DNA of 64,000 nucleotides from WTFY01 sp965220895 (GCA_965220895.1 OZ244850.1:682001-746000); one strand, 5' to 3'. Positions 42,166 through 51,654 are shown, counted from the first letter of the stretch. The notes: generated by a model from the sequence alone, not told the origin. Numbers and translations: made by a program.

Positions 42166-43506
42166 TCAGCCCTTGAGCTTGTTCTCGAGGTAATGGATAT
42201 TGTGCTCGGCGTTCATATAGACGGGATCCTGCATCAGTTCCAGCAGCAATGGGACGTTGGTGGTGATACCGTCAATGACAATTTCATGCAGGGCGCCTTT
42301 CATCCGGGTCAGCGCCCCTGAGCGGCTGTGCCCCAGGGCCAGCAGCTTGCCAATCATCGAGTCATAGTACGGGGGTACGGTATAGCCGTTGTAGAGGTGC
42401 GTATCCACCCGAATCCCCGGTCCGCCGGGACAGTGAAAATGGGTCACCTCGCCCGGGCACGGGATGAACGAGTAGGGATCTTCTGCATTGATGCGGCATT
42501 CGATGGCATGCCCGCGGACCTTGACATCATCCTGGACAAAGGACAGGGGCTCGCCTGCCGCTACTAGCAGCTGCTGTTTCACGATGTCGATGCCGGTAAT
42601 CATTTCTGTCACCGGGTGCTCGACCTGGACGCGTGTGTTGATTTCGATGAAATAGAATTCACCGTTCTCGTACAAAAACTCGAAGGTGCCGGCACTTCGA
42701 TAACCGATTTCGCGACAGGCCTGCTTGACACGCTCGCCGATGCTGTGGCGCTGCTCTTCACTGATCCCGAATGCAGGTGCCTCTTCCACGACTTTCTGGT
42801 TGCGGCGCTGCATGGAGCAATCACGCTCGCACAGATGGATCGCATTGCCCCGTGTGTCCGCCAGCACTTGAAATTCAACGTGTCGGGGAGCTTGCAAAAA
42901 CTTCTCCATATACAAGCGATCATCATTGAATGCCGCCTTGGCCTCCGCGCGAGTCAGTGAAATCGACTCAATCAGCTTGTCTTCTTCTTCCACTACGCGC
43001 ATGCCGCGACCACCGCCGCCGCCTGCAGCCTTGATCATGACCGGATAGCCAATGTCCCGGGCCATTCGGGTATTTTCCTTTTCATCTTCGCCGATGGGCT
43101 CCGTACCCCCCGGCACACAGGGCACTCCAGCCTCCTGCATGGCCCTTTTGGCTGTAATTTTGTCACCCATCTGCCGGATGGTTTCTGCATTGGGCCCGAT
43201 GAAAATAAAACCGCTGGACTCAACGATTTCAGCAAACTCGGCATTTTCGGCCAGGAAGCCGTAGCCTGGATGTATGGCCGTGGCGTTGGTCACTTCGGCT
43301 GCGCTGATAATTGCCGGAATGTCCAGATAGCTCTCTGCCGAGGGGGCAGGACCCACACAGACCGACTCGTCGGCCATGCCCACATGCATCAGGTCCCGGT
43401 CTGCCTCAGAATGGATGGCGACGGTTTTGATGCCCATATCGCGGCACGCACGCAGTATGCGTAACGCAATTTCACCACGGTTGGCAATTACAACTTTATC
43501 AAGCAT
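42166..43506 (-). CDS. accC: Acetyl-CoA carboxylase, biotin carboxylase subunit
   Basis: 446 aa. ATP-grasp enzyme that carboxylates biotin on AccB. KVVIANRGEIALRILRA, the ATP loop AAGGGGGRGMR, the active-site MQRRNQKVVEEAPA and EINTRVQVEHPVTE are all present. 23 bases after accB. Confidence 0.97.
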   Translation of the reverse strand: MLDKVVIANRGEIALRILRACRDMGIKTVAIHSEADRDLMHVGMADESVCVGPAPSAESYLDIPAIISAAEVTNATAIHPGYGFLAENAEFAEIVESSGFIFIGPNAETIRQMGDKITAKRAMQEAGVPCVPGGTEPIGEDEKENTRMARDIGYPVMIKAAGGGGGRGMRVVEEEDKLIESISLTRAEAKAAFNDDRLYMEKFLQAPRHVEFQVLADTRGNAIHLCERDCSMQRRNQKVVEEAPAFGISEEQRHSIGERVKQACREIGYRSAGTFEFLYENGEFYFIEINTRVQVEHPVTEMITGIDIVKQQLLVAAGEPLSFVQDDVKVRGHAIECRINAEDPYSFIPCPGEVTHFHCPGGPGIRVDTHLYNGYTVPPYYDSMIGKLLALGHSRSGALTRMKGALHEIVIDGITTNVPLLLELMQDPVYMNAEHNIHYLENKLKG

Positions 43507-43529
43507 GTGGAAACTGCCTGAGCAGGAAA

Positions 43530-43982
43530 TCAGTCAATGATGAACAAGGCCTGTCCGTACTCGACCGGTTGAGCATTTTCGACCAGCTTGGCCTTGATCG
43601 TTCCGGCCTTGTCCGCTTCGATCTGGTTCAACATTTTCATGGCTTCAATGATGCACAGGGTATCGCCTGCCTGCACGGAATCCCCCACCTCGACAAACGC
43701 CTTCTGTCCCGGTGAAGGCGCCTCGTAAAACGTACCTACCATGGGCGAGTTGACCGCATGACCGCTGGGTAACTCGGGCTCCTGCTCGGAAGCGGCACCT
43801 GAAGGTGGAGGTGTCTCCGGTGCAGCCACCACGGATACCTGGGGTGCGGTCACCTGGCCGGGTGCGGCCATGGGCACGCCGCGACTGATGCGAACGGACT
43901 CCTCACCCTCATGGATTTCAATTTCTGCAATCCCGGACTCTTCCAGCAACTCGACAAGTTTCTTGACTTTGCGTATGTCCAT
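43530..43982 (-). CDS. accB: Acetyl-CoA carboxylase, biotin carboxyl carrier protein
   Basis: 150 aa. An N-terminal DIRKVKKLVELLEESGIAEIEI domain, a Pro/Ala-rich linker and a C-terminal biotinyl domain with the biotinylated lysine in EAMKMLN. Its start is adjacent to the aroQ stop, in the standard aroQ-accB-accC operon. Confidence 0.97.
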   Translation of the reverse strand: MDIRKVKKLVELLEESGIAEIEIHEGEESVRISRGVPMAAPGQVTAPQVSVVAAPETPPPSGAASEQEPELPSGHAVNSPMVGTFYEAPSPGQKAFVEVGDSVQAGDTLCIIEAMKMLNQIEADKAGTIKAKLVENAQPVEYGQALFIID

Positions 43983-43984
43983 AC

Positions 43985-44428
43985 CTAGCTCGCCGACAGT
44001 TTGTGATGTGCAGCTTCAACCGCAAGGCTGTAGCCCTTGATGCCCAGCCCTGAGATCACGCCGGCTGCAACATCCGTCAGGAAAGAATGCTGCCTGAAGT
44101 CTTCCCGCGAAAATACATTGGACAAGTGCACTTCGATGAAGGGGATCGCCACTCCGAGCAGAGCGTCGCGCAAGGCGACACTGGTATGAGTGAAAGCGCC
44201 CGGGTTGAATATGATCATGGCAACACCCTCCTGGCTGGCCTGGTGAATCCGGTCCACCAACTCGTGCTCTGCATTGCTTTGGAAGTCATCCAGTTGATGA
44301 CCCAGCTGCGTGGCTGTATCAAGTGCACACCGAACCACTTCTTCGAGCGTCTCATGCCCGTATACTTCGGGCTCTCGCTGGCCGAGCAGATTGAGGTTGG
44401 GGCCGTTCAGAAGCAAAATCTTTGCCAT
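43985..44428 (-). CDS. aroQ: 3-dehydroquinate dehydratase, type II
   Basis: 147 aa from ATG 44428. LLLNGPNLNLLGQREPEVYG, FQSNAEHELVDRIHQA, INPGAFTHTSVALRDAL-like text and EVHLSN carry the Tyr/Arg/His catalytic set. Shikimate pathway. An upstream frame to 44482 adds 18 residues with no family match. Confidence 0.95.
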   Translation of the reverse strand: MAKILLLNGPNLNLLGQREPEVYGHETLEEVVRCALDTATQLGHQLDDFQSNAEHELVDRIHQASQEGVAMIIFNPGAFTHTSVALRDALLGVAIPFIEVHLSNVFSREDFRQHSFLTDVAAGVISGLGIKGYSLAVEAAHHKLSAS

Positions 44429-44704
44429 GGATGTATCCTGTTTCAGAATGTATGGAAAGTGCAGGCAAAATGTTTCGCACACATTCCTTTAGCCTACACT
44501 ATACGCAGATTCCTGCATTTTATCCAAAATTATATATTTCTATGAATTTAAAGAATTTTCCTTGCATGATAGACGCAAGATCACGACACTTAGTAAGATT
44601 TTACGTTTACGAGCGTCCTGGAAAGCTGCCGGCGCGATAGCCGCTCAGGATTTGATGATATTGTTTAGTATGCATGACGCGTCGCGCCGTTGGACCTGCC
44701 AAAC
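44429..44704. promoter_or_regulatory. Divergent promoter region aroQ/ABC exporter
   Basis: 276 AT-rich bases (for example AATTATATATTTC near 44529) between divergent aroQ and the ABC transporter genes. Promoters for both are expected here; no single -35/-10 pair stands out. Confidence 0.35.
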
Positions 44705-45634
44705 ATGGATATGAATCCCATCATTTCGGTCGCCGGCCTGTCCAAGGTCTATGGCAACGGGCACCGTGCCCTTCACGACATCACCCTGAACATCCATTCA
44801 GGCGAGATCCTTGCCCTGCTTGGGCCCAACGGTGCTGGAAAGACGACCCTGATTTCCATTATCTGCGGAATCGTAAATCCGAGCGAAGGTTCCGTCACCG
44901 TCAGCGGCTACGACATCGAACAGGATTACAGAATCACGCGCGCCATGATCGGGCTGGTTCCCCAGGAACTGACGCTGCCCTCGTTCGACACGGTATGGCA
45001 TACCGTGTGCTTCAGCCGGGGACTGTTTGGCAAGGAACCCGATCCCGCGTATCTGGAACAGCTGCTGCGGGACCTGTCCTTATGGGATAAAAAGGACAGT
45101 GCTATCCGAACCCTGTCGGGAGGCATGAAGCGACGTGTGCTGATCGCCAAGGCCCTGTCCCATCAACCTTTGGTCTTGTTTTTGGATGAACCGACCGCCG
45201 GGGTCGACGTGGAGTTGCGCAAGGGCATGTGGAACCTCGTGACGGGGCTCAAGAAATTGGGAGTCACCATCATCCTGACCACGCACTACATCGAAGAGGC
45301 CGAATCAATTGCAGACCGGGTAGGCGTCATCAACAAAAGTGAATTACTGGTCATCGATGACAAGCAGGCACTGAAGCACAAGCTCGGCAAACGCCAGATG
45401 ACCATAGAACTGGAGCAGCCGATTGCATCGGTGCCACAGTCCCTGTCCGGCTGGTCGCTGGAGCTTTCCGGCGAAGGCCGGCAACTCGTATACACCTACG
45501 ACAGCCACAGCGAACATACCGGGATTTCCGGATTGCTGGATGCGGTGAACAGTACAGGGTTGCTGCTCAAGGACGTGAGCACATCGCAAAGCTCACTGGA
45601 AGACATTTTCATCAGCCTGGTGAGCACGGAATGA
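44705..45634 (+). CDS. yadG: ABC-2 exporter ATP-binding protein, YadG-like
   Basis: 309 aa from ATG 44705. Walker A LLGPNGAGKTTL, signature LSGGMKRRVLIAKAL, Walker B LVLFLDEPTAGVDVELRKGMW and the H-loop LTTHYIEEAE are close to E. coli YadG. The exported substrate is unknown. The permease start overlaps the stop as ATGA. Confidence 0.92.
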   Translation: MDMNPIISVAGLSKVYGNGHRALHDITLNIHSGEILALLGPNGAGKTTLISIICGIVNPSEGSVTVSGYDIEQDYRITRAMIGLVPQELTLPSFDTVWHTVCFSRGLFGKEPDPAYLEQLLRDLSLWDKKDSAIRTLSGGMKRRVLIAKALSHQPLVLFLDEPTAGVDVELRKGMWNLVTGLKKLGVTIILTTHYIEEAESIADRVGVINKSELLVIDDKQALKHKLGKRQMTIELEQPIASVPQSLSGWSLELSGEGRQLVYTYDSHSEHTGISGLLDAVNSTGLLLKDVSTSQSSLEDIFISLVSTE

Positions 45635-46395
45635 TCAACACACAGGCCGCCAAGACCATCTACAAGTACGAGATGCTGCGTGCCTGGAACACGATCATGC
45701 AGAGCTTTGTCTCGCCGATCATCTCCACAGTGCTGTACTTTGTCGTTTTCGGTTCTGCAATCGGTTCCCGCATTGAAACCGTTGAGGGTGTTTCCTACGG
45801 GGCATTTATCGTGCCTGGCCTGGTGATGCTGGCCCTGCTCACACAAAGTGTCGCAAATGCCTCGTTCGGCATCTATTTCCCGAGGTTCACCGGGACGATC
45901 TACGAGGTGCTCTCGGCGCCTATCTCCATTGCGGAGATCCTGCTGGGCTATGTCGGAGCCGCTGCAACCAAATCCTTTATTATCGGCATGATCATTCTCG
46001 CGACCTCCGGTTTTTTCGTCGATCTGAACATCAGCCATCCCTTCTGGATGCTCAGCTTTTTGATCCTGACCTGCATTTCTTTCAGCCTGCTCGGATTCAT
46101 TATCGGCCTCTGGGCCGACAACTTCGAAAAACTGCAACTGATCCCGATGCTGGTGATCACCCCCCTGGTGTTCCTGGGAGGCAGCTTTTACACCATCGAC
46201 ATGCTGCCCCCCGCCTGGCAGACGGTCAGCCTGTTCAATCCGGTGGTCTACCTGGTCAGTGGTTTTCGCTGGAGTTTTTACGAGGTGGCCGATGTCGGTG
46301 TCGGAATCAGCTTGCTGATGGTCCTGCTGTTCACAGCCATCTGCCTGGCAATCATCTGGTGGATTTTCAAAACCGGGTACCGGTTAAAACAGTAA
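45631..46395 (+). CDS. yadH: ABC-2 exporter permease, YadH-like
   Basis: 254 aa with six hydrophobic segments, including SPIISTVLYFVVFGSAIG, GAFIVPGLVMLALL, FIIGMIILATSGFFV, and LSFLILTCISFSLLGFIIGLW. VITPLVFLGGSFYTIDMLP is a typical ABC-2 permease block. Overlaps yadG by four bases. Confidence 0.92.
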   Translation: MINTQAAKTIYKYEMLRAWNTIMQSFVSPIISTVLYFVVFGSAIGSRIETVEGVSYGAFIVPGLVMLALLTQSVANASFGIYFPRFTGTIYEVLSAPISIAEILLGYVGAAATKSFIIGMIILATSGFFVDLNISHPFWMLSFLILTCISFSLLGFIIGLWADNFEKLQLIPMLVITPLVFLGGSFYTIDMLPPAWQTVSLFNPVVYLVSGFRWSFYEVADVGVGISLLMVLLFTAICLAIIWWIFKTGYRLKQ

Positions 46396-46433
46396 AAAAT
46401 ACCTTCCTTTTGCAAGCTTGTGCCCGGCTCTTG

Positions 46434-46490
46434 CAGTCGGCTTTGTAGTCGATCATCTTTGAAGGGCTTCTGCTCCGCTACAACCGACTG
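46434..46490. other. Long stem-loop in leader of the STAS/HATPase gene
   Basis: CAGTCGGCTTTGTAG (46434-46448) pairs with CTACAACCGACTG (46478-46490), a near-perfect 13-15 bp stem with one small bulge and a loop of about 29 bases. A terminator of yadGH lacking a T-run, or part of a structured leader. Confidence 0.5.
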
Positions 46491-46491
46491 T

Positions 46492-46543
46492 GCTATCCTT
46501 GCCGCCCCAAAATTAATGAATTGGTGATGTACTTTAGGATAGC
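46492..46543. repeat. Second inverted repeat in the same leader
   Basis: GCTATCCT (46492-46499) and AGGATAGC (46536-46543), perfect 8-bp arms around an AT-rich loop. Directly after the previous stem-loop and about 80 bases before the STAS/HATPase start. Confidence 0.45.
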
Positions 46544-46621
46544 AATAAGCTAAGTCTCTAATCGTCGTAAGAGATACAACCACAATCGATCCGATTGAAG
46601 TGGATACTAGAAAAGTAGGAA

Positions 46622-47872
46622 ATGATACAAGCGATAACATGGGATTTTGATCGAATCAGAATTGCAGATAACGTTACTCATAACGATCTGCGTAGGCTGT
46701 GCTTTGCTCTTTACAAAGTCATAAAACTGTCAGGATTTAAAGATGTCGTGCTGGACTTTTCAACGTGTGAACACATCACCGAAGCCGTCATGCTCCCTCT
46801 CATACCACAAATTGCAAAATACAGAAACAACGGTATCGATTTCAGATACATACCCCCACTCAACGAGAACTTGAGTCGTTTGTTTCACAATGCAAATTGG
46901 GCTCATCATCTAGACCCGAGTGGGAATAACACAAGTAACTATGAGGGTGGGCATGTTCCTGCGCTTTGCTTCGGAGACCATGAAAGCAACGATGCATTCG
47001 AAATCTTTAACAGAGTGATAAACATGATACTCAGGCAGCTGAACACGGATAGGCAGGCACTCAAGGCTGTTGAATGGTCACTTTGGGAAATTATGGATAA
47101 TGTGACAGATCATGCAAATTCACAGGTAGGTGGCTTCATTCAGGCAACCGCCTACGAACGGCGCAATTCGGTTGAATTTGTTATTGCTGATGCAGGGATT
47201 GGAATTCCTGAAAGCATGGGTATGAAGGACCGCCGGAAGGACCACCCAAAGGCTCTAAGAGATGCGATCAGTGAAGGTGTTACAAGAGATCCAGAAAAAA
47301 ACGCAGGAAATGGACTCTACGGAAGCTATCGGGTTTCAGTTCTTTCTGGGGGATCGTTTGAGATTCATTCCCTGTATGGATTTCTAGGATCGGATAAAAA
47401 TCGGGTGAACAGTAACTATGAGAAAGTCCCCTATGCAGGAACGTCAGTTTTGTGTTCGATCAATCTAAGCGACCCTGATCTTTTGCATAACGCACTTCAG
47501 TTTAAAGGAAAGCCGCACGATCCGCCTTCAGACTACATCGAAAAACAGTTTGAGACAGCTGAAGACGAATTGCTGTTCTGTATGAAAACAGAGGCAGGGA
47601 AGGATTTTGGCTCTCGACAAGGCGGGATACGCGTTCGGAACATGATCGAAAATCTGTTACGTGATCGGGATTCAATCATACTGGATTTTGCTGATGTGGG
47701 TGTTATTTCGAGCAGTTTTGCAGATGAGGTATTTGGACGCCTTTTCATGCAGATGGGACCTCGTGCTTTCATGAGTCGAATTACAATGCGCAATGTGGAT
47801 ACAACTGTCAATGGCCTGATTGACCGTGCAATTGTACAGAGAACTAAACTGGACAATGGGAATAGCACATAA
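46622..47872 (+). CDS. STAS-HATPase-DUF4325 protein, possible signalling/defence switch
   Basis: 416 aa. Residues 1-95 look like a STAS-type fold (KDVVLDFSTCEHITEAVMLPLI). Residues about 145-260 are a GHKL ATPase with N-box EWSLWEIMDNVTDHA (151-165), G1 DAGIGIP (190-196) and G2 GNGLYG (229-234). The C-terminal 90 residues are a second STAS-like DUF4325 (GSRQGGIRVRNMIENLL, SIILDFADVGVISSSFADEVFG). The combination mimics an anti-sigma/anti-anti-sigma switch in one chain. No histidine phosphoacceptor region was seen. The gene is AT-richer than its neighbours and interrupts the dsbD-aroQ order. Function unknown. Confidence 0.78.
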   Translation: MIQAITWDFDRIRIADNVTHNDLRRLCFALYKVIKLSGFKDVVLDFSTCEHITEAVMLPLIPQIAKYRNNGIDFRYIPPLNENLSRLFHNANWAHHLDPSGNNTSNYEGGHVPALCFGDHESNDAFEIFNRVINMILRQLNTDRQALKAVEWSLWEIMDNVTDHANSQVGGFIQATAYERRNSVEFVIADAGIGIPESMGMKDRRKDHPKALRDAISEGVTRDPEKNAGNGLYGSYRVSVLSGGSFEIHSLYGFLGSDKNRVNSNYEKVPYAGTSVLCSINLSDPDLLHNALQFKGKPHDPPSDYIEKQFETAEDELLFCMKTEAGKDFGSRQGGIRVRNMIENLLRDRDSIILDFADVGVISSSFADEVFGRLFMQMGPRAFMSRITMRNVDTTVNGLIDRAIVQRTKLDNGNST

Positions 47873-48110
47873 CCAGTTCCAGCGATTCTATTGCTGAGGA
47901 TCAGCTGCTATACAAACACCATAGCCTCCAGCTGTCTGCCTTTATTTCGATCAGAAAAATACAGGCTGTACAACCTCGCAGACATTGCGGCCTGTCTTTC
48001 CTTTGGAGGATTGCGTCTCTGAAAGAATAAGTACTGTGGCAGCCCGAAAAGACAGTAATCAACGGTATGCAGGTGCCCGAGCAACACCCCCGCACTTCGA
48101 AAATCTTGCA
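47873..48110. other. Intergenic gap after STAS/HATPase gene
   Basis: 238 bases between convergent genes. Short minus-strand frames (47901-48111) are not supported; nothing else recognised. Confidence 0.4.
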
Positions 48111-50021
48111 TCAGCCATCCAGATCCAACGCGAGGGTGCCAGTGTTTCTGAAACGGTCGATGTGCGACGTGAACCGCGAAGCCCCCATGAACCCCACGAT
48201 ACGGTAGTCCCCCATCTCCTGGCCGGTACGGTCATAAAACAAAATGGCGGGAGGGCCAAACAGGCCCAGATGCTGCAACAGCGCCCGGTCCTGTTCATCG
48301 TTATCGGTGACATCGGCCTGCAGCAGCACGAAGTCGTCCAGTGCCGCCTGCACCCCGGAATTGCTGAACGTGAAGGCCTCCATCTCCTTGCAGGAAATAC
48401 ACCAGTCGGCATAAAAATCCAGCATCACGGGCCGTCCCTGCGCTGCGGCAAGCTGCACGGCCGTATCCAGCTCTTCAATCCCCTTGATCTGCCGGAAGGC
48501 CAGGCTGTGTGCCGACTTCCCGCTGCGGTTGGAACTGTCCGTGACTGCATACTGGGCAAATATCCCCTGCAGGGGATGCAGCAGGCTGTGGCTGCCGCCC
48601 GCAGCACCAATGACCAGAATGCCTCCGTAAACCAAGGCGATGAGCCCAAAGCCCTTCTGCAATCTGAGCCATCCGGAAGCTCCCTCCCGGACGGACTCCA
48701 GGGCACCCATGTATACCGAACAAGCGATCAGCAGGGCACCCGAAAGCAGCAGCACGATGGGTCCAGGGATGATGCGCTGCAGCATCCAGATTGCCAGGGC
48801 AAGCAGAAACACACCCGTCACGGCCTTGATCGCCACCATCCAGGTCCCGGCCTTCGGCAATATCTTGCCAGCGGACGTGCCCACCACCAGCAAGGGAATT
48901 CCCATCCCCATGCTCAGGGCAAAAAGGGCGAGTCCTCCGATGGTGGCATCTCCAACATCGGCAATGTAGATCAGCGCACCGATCAGGGGGGCATTCACAC
49001 AGGGGCCGACGATCAGTGCAGACAGAAAGCCCATCACCCCGGCACCGGTGTACGAACCCTGGCGCTGGGAAGAACTGTAGGCACTCAGTCTCGACTGGAT
49101 TGCATGCGGGATTTGCAGCTCATACAGCCCGAACATGGACAGGGACAGCAGCACCAGAATCCCCACAAACGTGCTGATCACCCACGGGTTCTGAAACCAG
49201 ACTTGCACGTTTTCCCCTGAAAGACCGACCACCACCCCGGCTGCGGTGTAGGTAAGCGCCATGGCCAGTACATAGGCCAGAGACAGGCCGAAGGCCCGGG
49301 AGGTCGATACATTTTGCCCCTGACCCACGATGATGCTGGACAAAATCGGGATCATCGGGAACACGCAGGGCGTGAAGGCCAGCAACAGGCCCAGACCCAG
49401 GAAGCTGGCCATGATCCACCAGAGTTTTCCCGAGGCAAGCATGGCAGCAAAGCGGTCCTGCTCGGACTGGAAGCCAGAGCCCCCCGGGGTGCTCCCCGAA
49501 CCCGGTCCTGCAGAGGTGGCTGCAGCGCCGGACGGGTCACCGGTCGGGTCCAGCGAGACATGGAGAATCTTGGTAATGGGCGGGTAGCAAAGACCGGCCT
49601 TTGCGCACCCCTGGTAGGTGACCTCCAGATCGAGTGTCCTGAGGTTACCGGCAATCTGGCGAATCGGGACGGGTGCCTCGAAATCGTGATCGATGGTAAC
49701 CACGTTGCCGAAGAACTCGTCTTGCATTTCCTTTCCGGCTGGCAATTGCACAGTTCCCAGCGTGACCCCGACCCCGTCCATGGGTTCAACTGCAATCTTG
49801 TCCTTGTACAGATAGTGGCCTTCGACGACCTTCCAGTCCGTCAAGATGGTGTAGGCATCCCCCTTGCGTGCCGTAACCTGAAACGCCTCATCGGGGTGGA
49901 GGAATTCGTCCTCACCCATTCCCGTCACAAACGGTTCGAGCACGCCGGTCCCGAACTCTGCATGGCTTGCAGAATGCCCGAATACGAGCAGTATCCAAAA
50001 AATGATACTGAGGCCTTTCAT
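48111..50021 (-). CDS. dsbD: Thiol:disulfide interchange protein DsbD
   Basis: 636 aa. Carries electrons from cytoplasmic thioredoxin across the membrane. A signal peptide leads to the periplasmic domain with YQGCAKAGLCYPP, the central multi-helix membrane domain (FTPCVFPMIPILSSIIVG and VGPCVNAPLIGAL hold the paired cysteines), and a C-terminal thioredoxin domain with ADWCISCKEME. Its start overlaps the cutA stop by 4 bases. It may supply reducing power to the Sox-associated thioredoxin protein nearby. Confidence 0.95.
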   Translation of the reverse strand: MKGLSIIFWILLVFGHSASHAEFGTGVLEPFVTGMGEDEFLHPDEAFQVTARKGDAYTILTDWKVVEGHYLYKDKIAVEPMDGVGVTLGTVQLPAGKEMQDEFFGNVVTIDHDFEAPVPIRQIAGNLRTLDLEVTYQGCAKAGLCYPPITKILHVSLDPTGDPSGAAATSAGPGSGSTPGGSGFQSEQDRFAAMLASGKLWWIMASFLGLGLLLAFTPCVFPMIPILSSIIVGQGQNVSTSRAFGLSLAYVLAMALTYTAAGVVVGLSGENVQVWFQNPWVISTFVGILVLLSLSMFGLYELQIPHAIQSRLSAYSSSQRQGSYTGAGVMGFLSALIVGPCVNAPLIGALIYIADVGDATIGGLALFALSMGMGIPLLVVGTSAGKILPKAGTWMVAIKAVTGVFLLALAIWMLQRIIPGPIVLLLSGALLIACSVYMGALESVREGASGWLRLQKGFGLIALVYGGILVIGAAGGSHSLLHPLQGIFAQYAVTDSSNRSGKSAHSLAFRQIKGIEELDTAVQLAAAQGRPVMLDFYADWCISCKEMEAFTFSNSGVQAALDDFVLLQADVTDNDEQDRALLQHLGLFGPPAILFYDRTGQEMGDYRIVGFMGASRFTSHIDRFRNTGTLALDLDG

Positions 50022-50338
50022 ATGTTCACACTCTCGGTCACCCAGCCCAGATAGCGATCCAGGCCTTTGGTAATGGGAGTCGCAATAATCTCCGGAAGTT
50101 CATAAGGATGATGGCTTTGTATATAGGACTGCAGCTTCTCATACCCGCTTTCAGTGGTTTTCATAAGCGCGATGCACTCCGTCTCCATGCACTGCTCACC
50201 TTGCCACATGTATACAGATTGTGCCTGAGGCAGGATATTCACGCAGGCTGCCAGCCGGCTCTGAACGATCTCTTTCGCCAGACGTGTCGCAACATCCGGA
50301 CCCGGGAAAGTCGTCAGTACCAAAACATGTGGACTCAT
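50018..50338 (-). CDS. cutA: Divalent-cation tolerance protein CutA
   Basis: 106 aa. VQSRLAACVNILPQAQSVYMWQGE and HPYELPEIIATPI are CutA family signatures; trimeric cytoplasmic protein linked to copper tolerance. Precedes dsbD in the conserved cutA-dsbD pair. Confidence 0.94.
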   Translation of the reverse strand: MSPHVLVLTTFPGPDVATRLAKEIVQSRLAACVNILPQAQSVYMWQGEQCMETECIALMKTTESGYEKLQSYIQSHHPYELPEIIATPITKGLDRYLGWVTESVNI

Positions 50339-50374
50339 GTGCGCAACCCTTGTAAAAGCTGAGTTTCATAGCAA

Positions 50375-50401
50375 GCCCGAAGGGGTTGATGGCCTTCGGG
50401 C
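50375..50401. terminator. Candidate hairpin between tandem-thioredoxin gene and cutA
   Basis: GCCCGAAGG (50375-50383) and CCTTCGGGC (50393-50401), a perfect 9-bp stem with a 9-base loop. It lies downstream of the minus-strand thioredoxin gene and upstream of cutA. No T-run on either strand, so a weak or Rho-assisted terminator, or a repeat. Confidence 0.45.
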
Positions 50402-50571
50402 AGTTGCCGGCGTCCTAAGTGATTCGGGGCCATGGCCTGCAAAATACACGAGCACAATTATACGAGTTTCCAAGCCGGAAGGCCCAGTTTCCAAATGCCT
50501 TCAGGATTCGGCTGTCGACAACCGGCCTGCTTTATGAACCGGCTCCATGATGAATCGTGTTCTCAAAATAA

Positions 50572-51642
50572 TTACTGCATAAGCTGGATAACCACGCCTT
50601 CTGACTCTAACTTGTCGGCCCTGTCATGGAGAAAAGGCTGAAACCCCGGATAGGTCTTATAGCTTTCTGTCAGTACGTAATCAAAAGCTGTCTGCAGGTG
50701 GAATGCTTTCATGTACCCGTCTACACGAAACACCTCATTGCCGCTTCTGTCGAAGAACAATATTGTGGGTATGAACTGCACCTTTTTTTCTCGAACCCAG
50801 TCCTTGGATACATGTGTTCCTCCTGCCGGGGAAACGATTTCTTTTTCGCTATGTATGTCAATCACCGCCAATGAGAATTTCTCCAGGAACTTTTCAGTCT
50901 CTTCTCTTTGCAAGATATCTCCATGCAACTCATCGCAGTATGGGCAATTGGCTTCTTCAAAAAAGACCGCTACAGGCTTCGCTTCGGACGCAATGGTTTT
51001 TTGCAGATCGAAGGGCGCAGTCTTGAACCTTCCAGTAAATACATCCGTATCGAGTTGCCCAGGCTTGTCTTTACTGCGGTACTCCGCAAGATAGTCCAAG
51101 AACTTCACCTGGGTTTCCATCTTCTGCGCCAGATAACTGAGCATGGCTGAGAATTTATCCAGGTTGTAGTAACCGTTCATTCGGAAAATGATTTTGCTGT
51201 TCTCATTGTAGACAAGCATGGTGGGTGTGAAGTTTACCCGCAGCTTTTTTGCAAACTCCTTCTCGCTCAAAACCTCGCCGTCGGTATCTGTCACATCCAC
51301 TGAACCGAAGATGTCGATAGCAACGATCTCAAAGTTTTCCTGGGCATATTCGGATACCTCTGCCTGTCCCAGATTATGCTCGATGAGCTTTTTGCAATAC
51401 GGGCACCCGGCCTGGTAGAAATACACGATCAGTCGCTTGTCTTGTACCTGCGCCTCTTGAATATCCTCGGATAGATCAAGAAACGAATGTTTGAACCAGT
51501 CAGGATGGAAGGTGGGTGCAGGGAACGTCACATGTTCCGCACCTGCAAGGAGGTCAGCTTGCGCTTGTTTTTCCGCGCACACATTGCCAGTAGCGGCCAC
51601 CAGCACCAACAAGACAAATCCGAGAAACTGGTTGAACGACAT
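50572..51642 (-). CDS. Periplasmic tandem thioredoxin-fold protein of the sox cluster
   Basis: 356 aa. A signal peptide (about 1-23) precedes two thioredoxin-fold units: GCPYCKKL with C80/C83 and cis-Pro in NFTPTML (140), then NCPYCDEL with C233/C236 and cis-Pro in FIPTILFF (292). The two halves are recognisably similar, so it arose by duplication. Single-domain SoxW-type thioredoxins are common in sox clusters; the double form is less usual. It probably keeps SoxY/SoxA cysteines reduced with electrons from DsbD (inference). Confidence 0.85.
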   Translation of the reverse strand: MSFNQFLGFVLLVLVAATGNVCAEKQAQADLLAGAEHVTFPAPTFHPDWFKHSFLDLSEDIQEAQVQDKRLIVYFYQAGCPYCKKLIEHNLGQAEVSEYAQENFEIVAIDIFGSVDVTDTDGEVLSEKEFAKKLRVNFTPTMLVYNENSKIIFRMNGYYNLDKFSAMLSYLAQKMETQVKFLDYLAEYRSKDKPGQLDTDVFTGRFKTAPFDLQKTIASEAKPVAVFFEEANCPYCDELHGDILQREETEKFLEKFSLAVIDIHSEKEIVSPAGGTHVSKDWVREKKVQFIPTILFFDRSGNEVFRVDGYMKAFHLQTAFDYVLTESYKTYPGFQPFLHDRADKLESEGVVIQLMQ

Positions 51643-51654
51643 GTGGCTACGTCC

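Noticed and set aside
47901..48111. Short minus-strand frames after the STAS/HATPase gene
   Set aside because: No start context, no domain; probably chance.
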